NCBI GenBank assembly: GCA_015345905.1
Contig: JADDTR010000002.1
Location: 1,116,001-1,180,000 of the forward strand
Length of the DNA stretch: 64,000 nucleotides
Direction: 5' to 3'
DNA from: Aotearoamyces nothofagi
Lineage: Eukaryota; Ascomycota; Leotiomycetes; Leotiales; Tympanidaceae
This document shows, in pieces, positions 1-10,100 of the stretch; the stretch's first letter is position 1; each line of letters starts with the position of its first letter. A program made the position numbers and the translations under genes. Under the pieces are notes generated by a model that searched no databases, had not been told where the DNA came from, and saw only the letters and a list, made by a program, of their open reading frames with translations.

Positions 1-1127
1 GTCGCACCAGGCGGAGGTGGGAGAGGTGCAATGCCAACATTATTCGTTGCGGCAGCCGCTGCTGCTGATGCATATTTCAATGTCTCGCCTGGCGGCCGTG
101 TTGGTAATGTTGCCGGCTTCATGTTGCTAGTCCCAGGCCCACTCGTTATGTTTGACAGAGGAGTATGTAACGTTGCCAGAGCAGGTAAAGGACTCTTGAG
201 CTGTGTAGATGGCCGTCTAGCAGCAGCAATAGGTGGTTCTTGCGCTGATGATGTTTTTGGTTTTGTGCCAGATATACTACTCCCTGAACGCACCTCACTA
301 TCCAGCATATCTTCCTGTATCGACTGTGTATCCTGAGACGAGACACGATCATCGTTGTTCATGCCATATACATCTTCCTCCTCTTCGAGGTTCAAGTCAT
401 CATACATTTCATCGTCTTCCATGAAGTCCTCGTTCATGCCATCGGAAACGTAGTATTTGATGCTCTCCTCCAGATCATTGACCTGATCCGTTTCAACTCC
501 GCCATTCTCTAACGACCTTTTGATCAATTCAAGCTTTCCTTGATGCCATTTATGCCGTTCTGTGATACGCTCAATCTCAGCCATCCGATCGGCCTTACTG
601 CTCTGATTCTTGCCTTTCTTCATGGTAGCTTGTATTGACTCGCCTTCCGCCTCGAGCGTTTCTATTTGTCTCTCTAACTCATCGACCATGGAGCCCAAGA
701 ACTCGCATGCTTCGAGTTTCGCTCTCTCCTTAGGGTCGAGTTTCGCCGCTGCGGATAATCCTTCCTTTGAGTATGCTTTCGTCTTCATAGCCTTCTCAAC
801 AGCCTTGAATTTCTCCATTTGCTACATAGCTTCATTAGACCCGATTGCGACTCCTCGCTCATTAAGACTTACCGTTTCGATCAGCTTCCTGTTATCTAGT
901 AACGGACCTTTATCCTTAATATCATTACTAGCAGCCCATGTCTTGATCTGGTCTCGTAACCTTTGCAGCTTCTTGATTTCGCGCTTGAGGTTGTCCTCAA
1001 GCTTCTCTTTCTGCGCCGCGTTTGTTGACTGCTCAATCTTTTCGTATATCGATTCAAATTCTGCAACACCTTCAGAGACTTTCTTGAAGCACTTGTCGAC
1101 CTCCTGTTGGAGCTTTCGAGCGGCCAT
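1..1127 (-). CDS. NOT3: CCR4-NOT complex subunit 3/5 (NOT3), 5' part
   Basis: Subunit of the CCR4-NOT deadenylase complex, which shortens mRNA poly(A) tails and affects transcription. Two exons are visible, 873-1127 and 821 to the left edge, separated by a 51-nt intron (822-872, donor GTAAGT, acceptor TAG) that removes an in-frame stop. The N-terminus starts [20 protein letters not shown] and continues with charged coiled-coil blocks (DNRKLIET joined to [21 protein letters not shown]), which is the conserved Not3 N-terminal helical domain. After about residue 170 the protein becomes acidic and low in complexity ([14 protein letters not shown]), then Ser/Pro/Ala-rich, as expected for the linker before the C-terminal NOT box, which lies outside the window. 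It is divergent with the deacylase gene, with 520 bp between start codons. Family assignment is strong; the gene is incomplete because of the window edge. Confidence 0.93.
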
Positions 1128-1647
1128 CGTGGCGGAAGGGGGGAGGTAGGCAAAGTTGAGATTCCTGTGCCTTGATTGATTGCTGTCGTGACCGCGGATC
1201 TAGCTTGGTTTGTTGCCAGTCTAACCCCATGTGCAGGAGAATACGTGGCCGGTCTTGTTGACAGTTATGCAGCACGTGTCAGGGTAAGTGTCGTGAGAAT
1301 CTTTTGAGCAGCAAATGGTCGAAGGTATCAGTCAGTCAGTTGCGCGGCTCTTGCTCAACCTTAGCCGTGGCCGTCAATGCTTGTAGTTAGCGCTGTAGCA
1401 TCTTGTGGGGTCGTAGCCTAATTTGTGAGGAACCAACCAAACCGAATAGTTCTACCGACGGGCAGCTTAATACAACTGTTGATTCGTACTATTCAGTGAC
1501 AACTCTACTATAACAGTCTGTTCGTACTTTGACTTCTAGAACAGGACAATACAGTCTTGCAGCTACGCCCTTATCCAGCCCTTAGCCCGAGCCTTAATCA
1601 AGAAACTTCTTTGCCATTACACAGAACAACATCACATTAAAGTCATC
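1128..1647. promoter_or_regulatory. Divergent intergenic region NOT3 / DTD1
   Basis: 520 bp between two start codons facing away from each other, so it should hold both promoters. No TATA box or recognisable operator stands out. Confidence 0.5.
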
Positions 1648-2500
1648 ATGAAAGGTTGGTGTCGTTCTCATTCTCGTGCTTCTATCATAAGTTGCTCATA
1701 TTCTCTGTAATAGCGATCCTACAGCGCGTTCTTTCTGCATCGGTCACTGTTGATAAGCAATTGGTATCTTCAATAGGCAAAGGCATTCTGGTCTTTGCTG
1801 CTGTAGCACCCGGCGATACAGTAAAAGAGGCTGATGCCCTGGCAGCAAAGGTGCTAAAGATGCGCCTTTGGGATGATGAGGCAGGAGGTAGAGTATGAAT
1901 AGGCCCGATCTTTCATTTTGCTATAAAATTACAGAATTCTCTACTATTTTGTTCGATCAGTTAGGGGGCCCATGTGGGCTAAGCTTATTGTCTCGAGACC
2001 TTCATTTCTGACGGTCATAATTGCTATATCAGCAAATGACTTTGCTTATATAGATCTTTGATTTTTTCAGCTTTGAATTGACTATTCGTTCAAGGTACTC
2101 ATTGAACCCAAAGCTGACAATATTGCAGTGGAAACAGAATGTGCGAGATATTAACGGAGAGGTTTTATGCGGTAAGTAATTTCTATTTGAGCGGAATTTC
2201 TGCAAATCTGACAGTCATTAGTATCACAATTTACTTTACTAGCCTCGACATCTAAGGGGACCAAGCCAGATTTCCACGGCGCAATGGGTGGCGAACAAGC
2301 AAAGGATCTATATCTTCACTTTGTCAGCAAGGTTCAACAGGGATACCAGCCGGAGAAGGTAAAAGATGGCGTCTTTCAAGCGATGATGGAAGTTGCACTG
2401 GTCAATGATGGTCCTGTAAGCTATACCGAGCCTGTATATATACAGCTTTGCCACTAACATTTAAAAGGTAACCTTAGAAATGTCGACTGGATCATCGTGA
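1648..2500 (+). CDS. DTD1: D-aminoacyl-tRNA (D-tyrosyl-tRNA) deacylase
   Basis: Hydrolyses D-amino acids from mischarged tRNAs in the cytosol. Five exons are inferred: 1648-1654, 1714-1892, 2129-2171, 2222-2415 and 2468-2500, giving 151 residues, the usual size of the family. The first exon is only 7 nt (ATG AAA G), followed by a 59-nt intron with donor GTTGGT. The joined protein begins MKAILQRVLSASVTVD and contains the two diagnostic motifs of the DTD fold: SQFTLLAST near residue 78, and NDGPVTLEMS near the C-terminus, the latter created by the last splice. KQNVRDINGEVLCVSQF is a further family block. All introns keep frame (phases 1, 0, 1, 0). The third intron-exon junction and the tiny first exon would be missed by simple gene callers. 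Confidence 0.9.
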
Positions 2501-3597
2501 CAGTGGTAGTTACAAATAGGATAATAAAATGCCAAAATGACGCCGCTCAAACATAATTATATATTGGTATATGCTGTTAAATTAGCTTCGTTAGTCATAG
2601 ATGTCGTCGGTAGTGTTGCTCAGTGAGAAGGTTAGGTACATGTGTCAAGTTATACGAGCAGTAAAGCATTTTGATAGCAATATATCACGATTTCCTTTGG
2701 TCTCTATACTGCCCTATGCTGTACATTAGCCTAGAATCTCTCAAGCTGTACTTGTGAGATATCTCCCCTCCGATGACAACAAGTTTCAGCTGTCTAGGTA
2801 CCTTTTTCGTGACCGTAGGTGAGCTAGTCAAGTACTCCTACCGTTCTCGCCTTTCATACTCTTAAGAGGTCGAAATAGAACCGATCCTATTATCTATAAT
2901 CGACAAGAGCTTCAAGTCCATTTACGACTAAATCAAAATATTGGAACTCTATTCGTCCATCCTATTAGTCAATGCTTGAGTGATCTCAATTGTTCGGGCA
3001 CATCGTGGACGGGTACTAGACGCAGTAACATCGCATGCAGCGATATGACTTGCCCACCAACATCTGATCATGGGCTTTCAAAATACCCATTTGACGAAAT
3101 TATTCATATGATCATAATACTAAAACTCGCGAATATGATTTTACCAATTCTTCTCCTAGTTCTAGTGCAATTGGTGAGCTTGTCTACAAGGCCATCATAC
3201 GAACTTCAACGCCGATCCCTAGGACATTGAATATGACAGATCAGTGTCTTGAATTTATCTTCGATATTTGAATGTTGGGCTCTATCAAACACCAAAGTAG
3301 AACTATGGAACGTATTGAAGAATGAGAGCTGCTGATTTGTTCCAAGACTCTCGCAAATAATTGTACACAACGCTACACGATGCTAAACTCCATGACCCGC
3401 CCTATGCAGATTTTTGTTACAAGATCAATGACAATGTCGACGAGACCCAGTTCTCAAGAATCTGTCCCGTACGCAGGTAGAACCCCTTTCTTGCGTTCGG
3501 CATCAAGCTCCCTGGATATGCATTCTGTCCCCCGTGGGAGGTGACTGAACATCGCTACTAGCATGCACTGACGCTCCGAACCCGAGCGTGCAGCTAC
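2501..3597. other. Intergenic region DTD1 / MRPL20
   Basis: About 1.1 kb between the convergent ends of the deacylase and L20 genes. An 84-codon open frame at 2976-3230 on the plus strand has no recognisable domain and poor coding character; I treat it as chance. No repeats or RNA genes are seen. Confidence 0.5.
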
Positions 3598-4209
3598 CTA
3601 CTCGTCACGATAGATTGCCTCCCTCCTCTTAACCCTATCTTCTCTAGCCAGCCGTCTCCTTGTTCCCCATCGTGCCTTCACCGCGTTCAACTTCGCTTTC
3701 TCCTGTTCACGCTTCTCTGGCGACTCGCAGCATATACGCACAAAGAGGGAAGAGCAATTGAACTTTTTCGCAAGCTTCAAGCACGACCAAGTGTTCGGAT
3801 CTGCAGCTCTCAATCTCCGTATCTCAGCAACATCCTCCTCTGTCAGATGATGTTTTAGATATCCTGGCTTGCTTGTGTCTATTGATGGTGGTAGCTTAGA
3901 GTCTGATGAAGCTAATGTCGACGTTGTTGCCGAGGCAAAGAGCTGCCGCCGTTTATCATCCTTGGGAAGGAACTTTAGAGGAGTATGTAAAACAGAAGGA
4001 GCTGACGACGGTGGGTTGAAAATGATGTGGTTCTGCTGCAGTAATGCTCCTGAGAAGCCGAAGGATGCATCGGGTTTGATGTTTAATTTCTTTTTCGTTC
4101 GTCGGAACGTCGACTCGTGTCGCCGCGTGGTAAGGTTAATGGCAAAGGAGGATTGACTTCTCCATGATAGCAGATCCCACACAGGTCTTCTGAGTAATCG
4201 TATATCCAT
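3598..4209 (-). CDS. MRPL20: Mitochondrial large-subunit ribosomal protein L20 (mL58 family)
   Basis: Single-exon gene for a 203-residue component of the fungal mitochondrial large ribosomal subunit. The N-terminus (MDIRLLRRPVWDLLSWRSQS) is rich in Arg, Ser and Leu without acidic residues, as expected of a mitochondrial presequence. The body carries the MRP-L20 family features: TRRHESTFRRTKKKLNIKPD, a central segment with HTPLKFLPKDDKRR, the block YLKHHLTEEDVAEIRRLRAA (about residues 116-135), DPNTWSCLKLAKKFNCS, and a strongly basic tail (ARWGTRRRLAREDRVKRRE). Length and motif order match the fungal MRP-L20 family. It is divergent from the uncharacterised gene at 4699. Confidence 0.9.
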   Translation of the reverse strand: MDIRLLRRPVWDLLSWRSQSSFAINLTTRRHESTFRRTKKKLNIKPDASFGFSGALLQQNHIIFNPPSSAPSVLHTPLKFLPKDDKRRQLFASATTSTLASSDSKLPPSIDTSKPGYLKHHLTEEDVAEIRRLRAADPNTWSCLKLAKKFNCSSLFVRICCESPEKREQEKAKLNAVKARWGTRRRLAREDRVKRREAIYRDE

Positions 4210-4698
4210 TGTGTTGAGGGGAGAAGCTTGAGGCTGGGACTGTGATTTTTCGAGATCGCTGAGCGAGCTTTGAGATTCCGCCGCTCCGCAATGCCGCTGT
4301 AGCTTGGCTTAGCTTAGTTTAGCTCGACCCGCCCATGTAATCGTAAGTCACAAGGTCGAGCAACAGGGAACTGAAAGCGTTTGGGGAGAGGCCCGACCTT
4401 AATTCTGCAGGCATTCTTGTCCTTTCTTTCACCTCCGGTTTACTTATCGCATATATTAATTCTTAATTGCTAGGGAGTATAAGGAGTTGCGCGTCCACTG
4501 CTATTCCGCTCACCAAAGGTATTATTATCACCCGCATCTTAACTGTTGCCCATTGCGAATCAGTCTTTGACTGCGACTGTCCGCAACATTTCCTTGCCTT
4601 TTGATCTGTCGCGGCTGACTTGGTGAAGGATCAATACCAAAGAGATCTAGAAGATAACTGGGCCGACTTCATGAGTCGAGTCTCGTGAACCATTCATC
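4210..4698. promoter_or_regulatory. Divergent intergenic region MRPL20 / uncharacterised gene
   Basis: 489 bp between the start codons of two divergent genes, so a shared promoter region. A short run of imperfect AGCTTGGCTTAGCTTAGTTT lies near 4308-4326. No other signal is recognised. Confidence 0.45.
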
Positions 4699-5841
4699 AT
4701 GAGCACGGCAAATGACGAATTAGCTGGGAAGAATACAATTGACTCGGCTCAACGATCTACGAACCTGTCCTCCGTGCCTGTTTTGGGGGAAGGATTCCAA
4801 GAGTCTGGCTCCGCTCATATTGCGAGGTCATCTGAGGATAGTAATGCCGAAGAGAATGTCACTGAGGACGGGCTAAAACATGGGAAGAGAAGGTTTTTTG
4901 GATTCGGTAGGAAGAAGGATGACCTGAAAGGCAAAGGCAAGAATAAAGTTGGCTTGGAGCGTAAAGACAAAAGTCCAGATCCTTTGACCTCTCTAGTAAA
5001 CGCTACCATACCGACACACTCGAATCATCCATATCAGGCACAAGCATCACCCAATCGGACCCTCCAGTCCTCTTCACCGCGAGTTGTCTCACCTGCTGGC
5101 TCGCAGATCTTCGAGCGGGACGTTCAAGAGAGCTCATTACCGGTGCCAAACTCACCGGCGATTCCATCGCATATTCAGACTGAAAACCACATTCCATCAG
5201 TATTGGACGCATCTTCAGAGGCAATCACAGACAACAGTCTTGACCCCGACAATGTCGAAATCATCATGCATTCTTCCCACCAGCTAGCTGGGGTACCTGT
5301 GACTGGTGCTGGAAGCAGTGAAGTCATGGGGAATTCTTGGTCTGAGGATCTTGTGGCACATCCAGACAGAGATGATGCAGCATCGAATTATGGAGCCCTT
5401 GATAGTGCTGATATTAGGCGTCTGAGCTTTATCTCATTCGCCGATGTCGTACAATCAGAGCACGCCGAGCATTCTACGAGCAGAGACCCTATTTACGTGG
5501 CAGGACTCACATCTCTCTCATCTGGACACCGTTCGCCTTCACCAATGCGCTCTCCTGTGTCATCTCAAGGAGGCCTTGGGACATCGCCGCCAACAAGCCA
5601 ATCTGCTTCTATCAAAGGTGTTGAGGTGTCTCCTACTCGTACGGGAAAGCCGTTGGGAAGTCCCACGGCGAGCATCTCTCCTCTTTCAGGCGGTGAGTTA
5701 ACAATTGAGACGATGCGACAAGCTCTAAGAAAGACTGGCAGCGGCGATCTCAGTGGTGCTCGAAGCCAACCAATGAGTCCTACCAGTCCAGATGGACATT
5801 CCGAACGTCTTTTCCGACGAGAGGATCAGGGCGAGAAGTAA
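4699..5841 (+). CDS. Uncharacterised Ser/Pro-rich fungal protein (380 aa)
   Basis: I do not recognise a domain. The start at 4699 follows CCATTCATC and the frame is open for 380 codons to TAA. Residues about 55-78 form a basic patch (KHGKRRFFGFGRKKDDLKGK). Most of the rest is predicted disorder rich in Ser, Pro and Thr, with many SP/TP sites toward the C-terminus. Two short segments look constrained: RRLSFISFADVVQSEH (about residues 238-253) and ELTIETMRQALRKTGSGDL (about 332-350). I believe similar short motifs occur in other Pezizomycotina hypothetical proteins, but this is from memory and was not checked. The SP clusters suggest a target of proline-directed kinases (inference). Codon use and the sustained frame support a real gene. 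Confidence 0.75.
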   Translation: MSTANDELAGKNTIDSAQRSTNLSSVPVLGEGFQESGSAHIARSSEDSNAEENVTEDGLKHGKRRFFGFGRKKDDLKGKGKNKVGLERKDKSPDPLTSLVNATIPTHSNHPYQAQASPNRTLQSSSPRVVSPAGSQIFERDVQESSLPVPNSPAIPSHIQTENHIPSVLDASSEAITDNSLDPDNVEIIMHSSHQLAGVPVTGAGSSEVMGNSWSEDLVAHPDRDDAASNYGALDSADIRRLSFISFADVVQSEHAEHSTSRDPIYVAGLTSLSSGHRSPSPMRSPVSSQGGLGTSPPTSQSASIKGVEVSPTRTGKPLGSPTASISPLSGGELTIETMRQALRKTGSGDLSGARSQPMSPTSPDGHSERLFRREDQGEK

Positions 5842-7112
5842 TAATATCACTTTCGCTGGAGTTAATATGGGATTTCTGCTTTTCGGAAACTGGACGAATT
5901 TGGAGCGATGCTTGGGTTTGAAGGAAACGAAACGCCTCGTTGAATGCCAACTGGCACTGGCGGTGTTTGTTGTCGAGGTCTCAGGGCCACTTAGCGGCGT
6001 AGCAATGAAACATGGGGTTTATGAATAGCCAGAATCCTCTAATAGTATAGCAAATATGGACAGTGATTGATTGTACCTGATGTGCATGATCCGACTGGCC
6101 TGACTGTTGTCTGTGACTGCAATGGTGGAAGGCTAGAAGGGCCCAGCTCCAGAGCAGGGGCCGTGGACGGAAATAAAATGTGATGGGATGATACAAGGAG
6201 GATTGGCAGATTGGCAGAGTGGCAGAGTGGCAGTGGCAGAGTCGTGCTGTAAAGTGGGTAGGGTAGTGATAGAGTGGCAGAGTGGGTATCGTCCGCACGT
6301 AGTGGATGCTTGGGTGCTGCCGCATGCGGGCCGTCTGCTAGATCCGTCACCCACGTTGTGGCCTTACCTTACTGTGCAAGTACCTTACTTCCGTACTCCG
6401 AGGCACCGTACAGCTAGTATTCCGTCCTGGACCGTAACCTCCCTTTGTCCTTGCATACAAACATCGCTGCTATCACTGCCCAACTTCGACTCTTCCCAAT
6501 CTCACCCCAACCTCGAAACCCGCCACATGTCCTGTTGAGGGTGCTGTGCGGAAACACCATTCGTCTTCACCGGTTGCAAGTTGCGCATCAACATCAATTC
6601 TGTAGGCTCGCATAATAGCCTTCGGTCCGCGAGCTCCATCACCAACCTCAACGTTAATCCTACCTAATATACAGGAGGATTGTTCGTTATACCAGCTCTA
6701 TTTCTTGCATCCGCCCTTTGCGCGACGTCCGACAGACCGAGCATATAACCAGGCAGGCAACTTGTCATTCATCAGGGTGGAGGGGCCAAGCTTCAGCACT
6801 TCATGGCAAGCTATGATGACGAGTTATCGACGGATAAACCAGGCATTGGGAAGACTTAAGGTGGAATCTGTGTTTCCAGCAACGGCTGTGATTTAGTGCG
6901 CCGGTCAATAGGAAGGATTGGGGCATAGCCAACAGGTTTCTATTTCAGTGGCTTGCCTTTGCGAACATTTCAAGCCCGATGCAGTCGAACAACAATCTGT
7001 ACTATCTTACAATTCCATCTTAGCCACTAGCAAAGATCGATGCAGTTGTCCTTGTTGCGCCTAGACCTATAATTACGACTACAACAGTATAAGTGCCAGG
7101 GGCTTCGCACTA
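5842..7112. other. Intergenic and 5' leader region before the RasGAP gene
   Basis: 1.27 kb. It contains a small GGCAGAGT-type tandem array at 6204-6241 and otherwise mixed sequence. Short open frames here have no recognisable content. The RasGAP promoter and a long leader probably lie in the right half. Confidence 0.5.
6204..6241. repeat. Short tandem array, unit about GGCAGAGT
   Basis: Four to five imperfect copies of an 8-bp unit (ttGGCAGAttGGCAGAGTGGCAGAGTGGCAGTGGCAGAG), with another GGCAGAGTGG near 6275. Confidence 0.8.
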
Positions 7113-10100
7113 ATGAGGAAACATTCACTGAGCATGCCCCCAGAGGGCATGGATCGCCGTCATAGTACCGGAGAAAATCGAGGTGAGCGTGATCCAGAGA
7201 CATGGCAGCAAAGACCCGAGCAAGCAATATTCAAGAGCTTGGAAATACCTGATGATCAGCTTCCGATCTCAAGAGCTCGGGCTGTCGAGCCAACGATCAG
7301 GCCTGTAATGCCGGAGCCAGGTGACGGACTAGAGGAGGATTGTCGTGCGGACACTCCTCTGAGATCTCAAATCTTGGACGAATCATCTCTACAAGCCTCG
7401 CCACGGTCAATACCTGGCGGCGAGAAATCTAGAGAGCGCCGAAAAGGACTCGTCTTCGAAGATACCTTCCCTCCTCGAGACTCGAGTCCAAACCAGAAAG
7501 GTCTAGATTCTCCAACCACGACACGTGAATCTAGTCCAAGTCAATCATCGAGTTTACGCCCGAGGACTCGTACTCTGGATGAATCAAGACCTAGGCGTCA
7601 GACTTCAACCAAAATATCAAAGAACCGCCACCGTATCGGCTCAGTTCATTCAACAAGTTCCATAGGAATATCCGACAATGAGGAACGCCCATTTCCCGAC
7701 TCATCATCTCTCGTTTATCCACCGGTCTCATCATTTCGGCAACCCTCATTAGCCGTCAAACCTTCAAACAGCAGGAAACTGGTTAAAAGGACAACTTCGC
7801 GGCCTTCTTCACCGTTGCAATCCCCTCCTTCCGTAGACTCTTTACCAGTTCCTGTAGCCACAACTGATGCCAACAAGATTCTAAGACTTATGAACTCTCT
7901 CAATGGTAGAATGAGGGGCGCAGTTGAATTTAAAACCGCTGTCTATGGCCTATGGAATTCTGGTATCTGCTATATTGACGAAAGAGGCTCTTTATGCTAC
8001 GAGGGGGAAGACCGTGGGCCTTTCCATCAGAGCATCATCCCAGATCTTAGGGGATGTAGGGTACGCCCTGCAATGTCTCTAGAAAAGCACGCACGGTGCC
8101 TAGAAATTGAGGCTTCTTCTGGTGCAAAGCTTCAAATGCTACCTTTAGTCTCAAGTGAGTTTGATCACTGGCTTTCTGCTTTCCTATCTTGGCAACAGAC
8201 CCGGCTACATCTTGTCATTCCTTTCGGAGATCCGAAACAGAATACATTCAGCCGTAGCTCAAGCTTTACCCCACCGAAGGATGTCAACATCATCAAAATC
8301 GGAAAACTTCTCCTGTGGGATAAAGGCGTCTTACAATCACCCACAGCAACCGGCCGGGTGATATCACCTAGAGATTCGCGAGCATCTATCCGGTCATGGC
8401 GCAAAGTATCCTGCATATTGCAAGACAATGGCGAGTTTAAGCTCATGACCGAAAATAACGTTATAATGTTATCGATTATACAATTATCACAATTATCACG
8501 TTGTGCAATTCAACAACTAGATCGTTCTGTTCTGAACGAAGAGTATTGTATTGCTATCTTCCCTCAGTACAGCCCAACATCTACAGCAATATCTATTATC
8601 AGGCCTGTATATATTGCATTAGAGTCACGAGTTCTTTTCGAAGTATGGTTCGTACTTCTTAGAGCCTTCGCAGTCCCCGAAATATATGGCCCGCAGCCGA
8701 CTTCGCCAACAGAGACCGACGATTCTAGTAGTGTGCAAGATCAACACCTTTATGCTACCTCGAAAGACATGTTTAGAATTGAGAAATCAATCTCAGTACG
8801 CGTCATCGAAGCAAAGATACGGGCTCGAAATGCAAGGTCCGACCCGCAGCCAGTGTCTAGGAACTCAGTTAAACCTGAGCAGGATCCTGCTGTTGGAGAT
8901 TATTTCGCTGAAGTTCTCATAGATGGAGAAGTTCGTGCAAGAACGATGGTCAAGACAGCTACAACTAAACCTTTCTGGCGGGAAGACTGCGAGTTTCAAG
9001 ACCTACCAGCCACCTTGCCTGAGCTCGTGATTACCCTTAAGCGCCAAGGACCGCCATCTGACATCCCGACGAATGCCCTCCGCTCGTCTAGCAGTGTCAA
9101 CAATTCCGACCAAGTACTCGAATCGTTTTGTGGTGCCGTTCAGATACCTCTAGATCAACTTGTGCGAGGTAAAGACGTCGAGGGATGGAGGCCCATCTTG
9201 GATGATAGACAAGAAACAATAGGTGAAATGTTTTTGAAAATTAGGCATGACGAAATTGCCGTCTTAATGGCTAAAGATTACCAACCAATATCGGAACTTC
9301 TGCACAAATTCAGCAATGGACTAACGCTGCAAATATCTCAAATTGTGCCATCAAACTTGCGGTATCTCTCGGAAACATTTGTAAATATATTTCAGGTTTC
9401 AGGGCATTCGGCGACATGGTTGATGGCTCTGGTTGAAGACGAAATAGACGGAGTTGGAAAAGAAACACCCCTTTCAAGACTACGATTCAGCCGACGGCTT
9501 GGGTCTAATGACTCATTCGATTCTGTCGGTGACAGGGAACAAAGCGTGCGGGATATGGGAAAGTCACTCACAGGAGAGGCAAATCTCCTCTTTCGAGGGA
9601 ACTCCCTCCTGACACAGGCGCTGGATTTTCATATGCGACGTCTTGGTAAGGAGTATCTGGAGGAAACTTTAAGGGATAAGATACAGCAAATAAACGCTCT
9701 AAATCCCGATTGTGAGGTTGATCCGTCGCGACTTTCCAGTGGAGATGATGTTAGCAAGAACTGGTCACAGCTGAATGCTTTAACGAGGAGTGTTTGGGAA
9801 GGCATAGCTTCGTCTGCCAATCAGTGCCCACCAGAACTTCGGCAAATCTTGAAATATATCCGAGCTGTCGCTGATGATCGGTATGGAGACTTCCTCCGCA
9901 CTGTACCTTACACCAGTGTATCGGGCTTTCTATTTCTGCGGTTCTTCTGCCCCGCCCTGCTCAACCCTAAGCTCTTTGGCCTTCTTCCAGACCATCCTCG
10001 ACCAAAAGCTCAGCGGACTTTGACCCTCATTGCGAAGAGTCTTCAAGTTCTGGCAAATTTAACCATGTTTGGGCAAAAAGAAGCATGGATGGAACCGATG

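Noticed and set aside
2976-3230. 84-codon plus-strand open frame
   Set aside because: Short, no similarity recognised, no splice context.
2501-3597. Repeat-induced-mutation relic of a transposon
   Set aside because: Composition is only mildly AT-rich and no element ends or transposase-like frames are seen.
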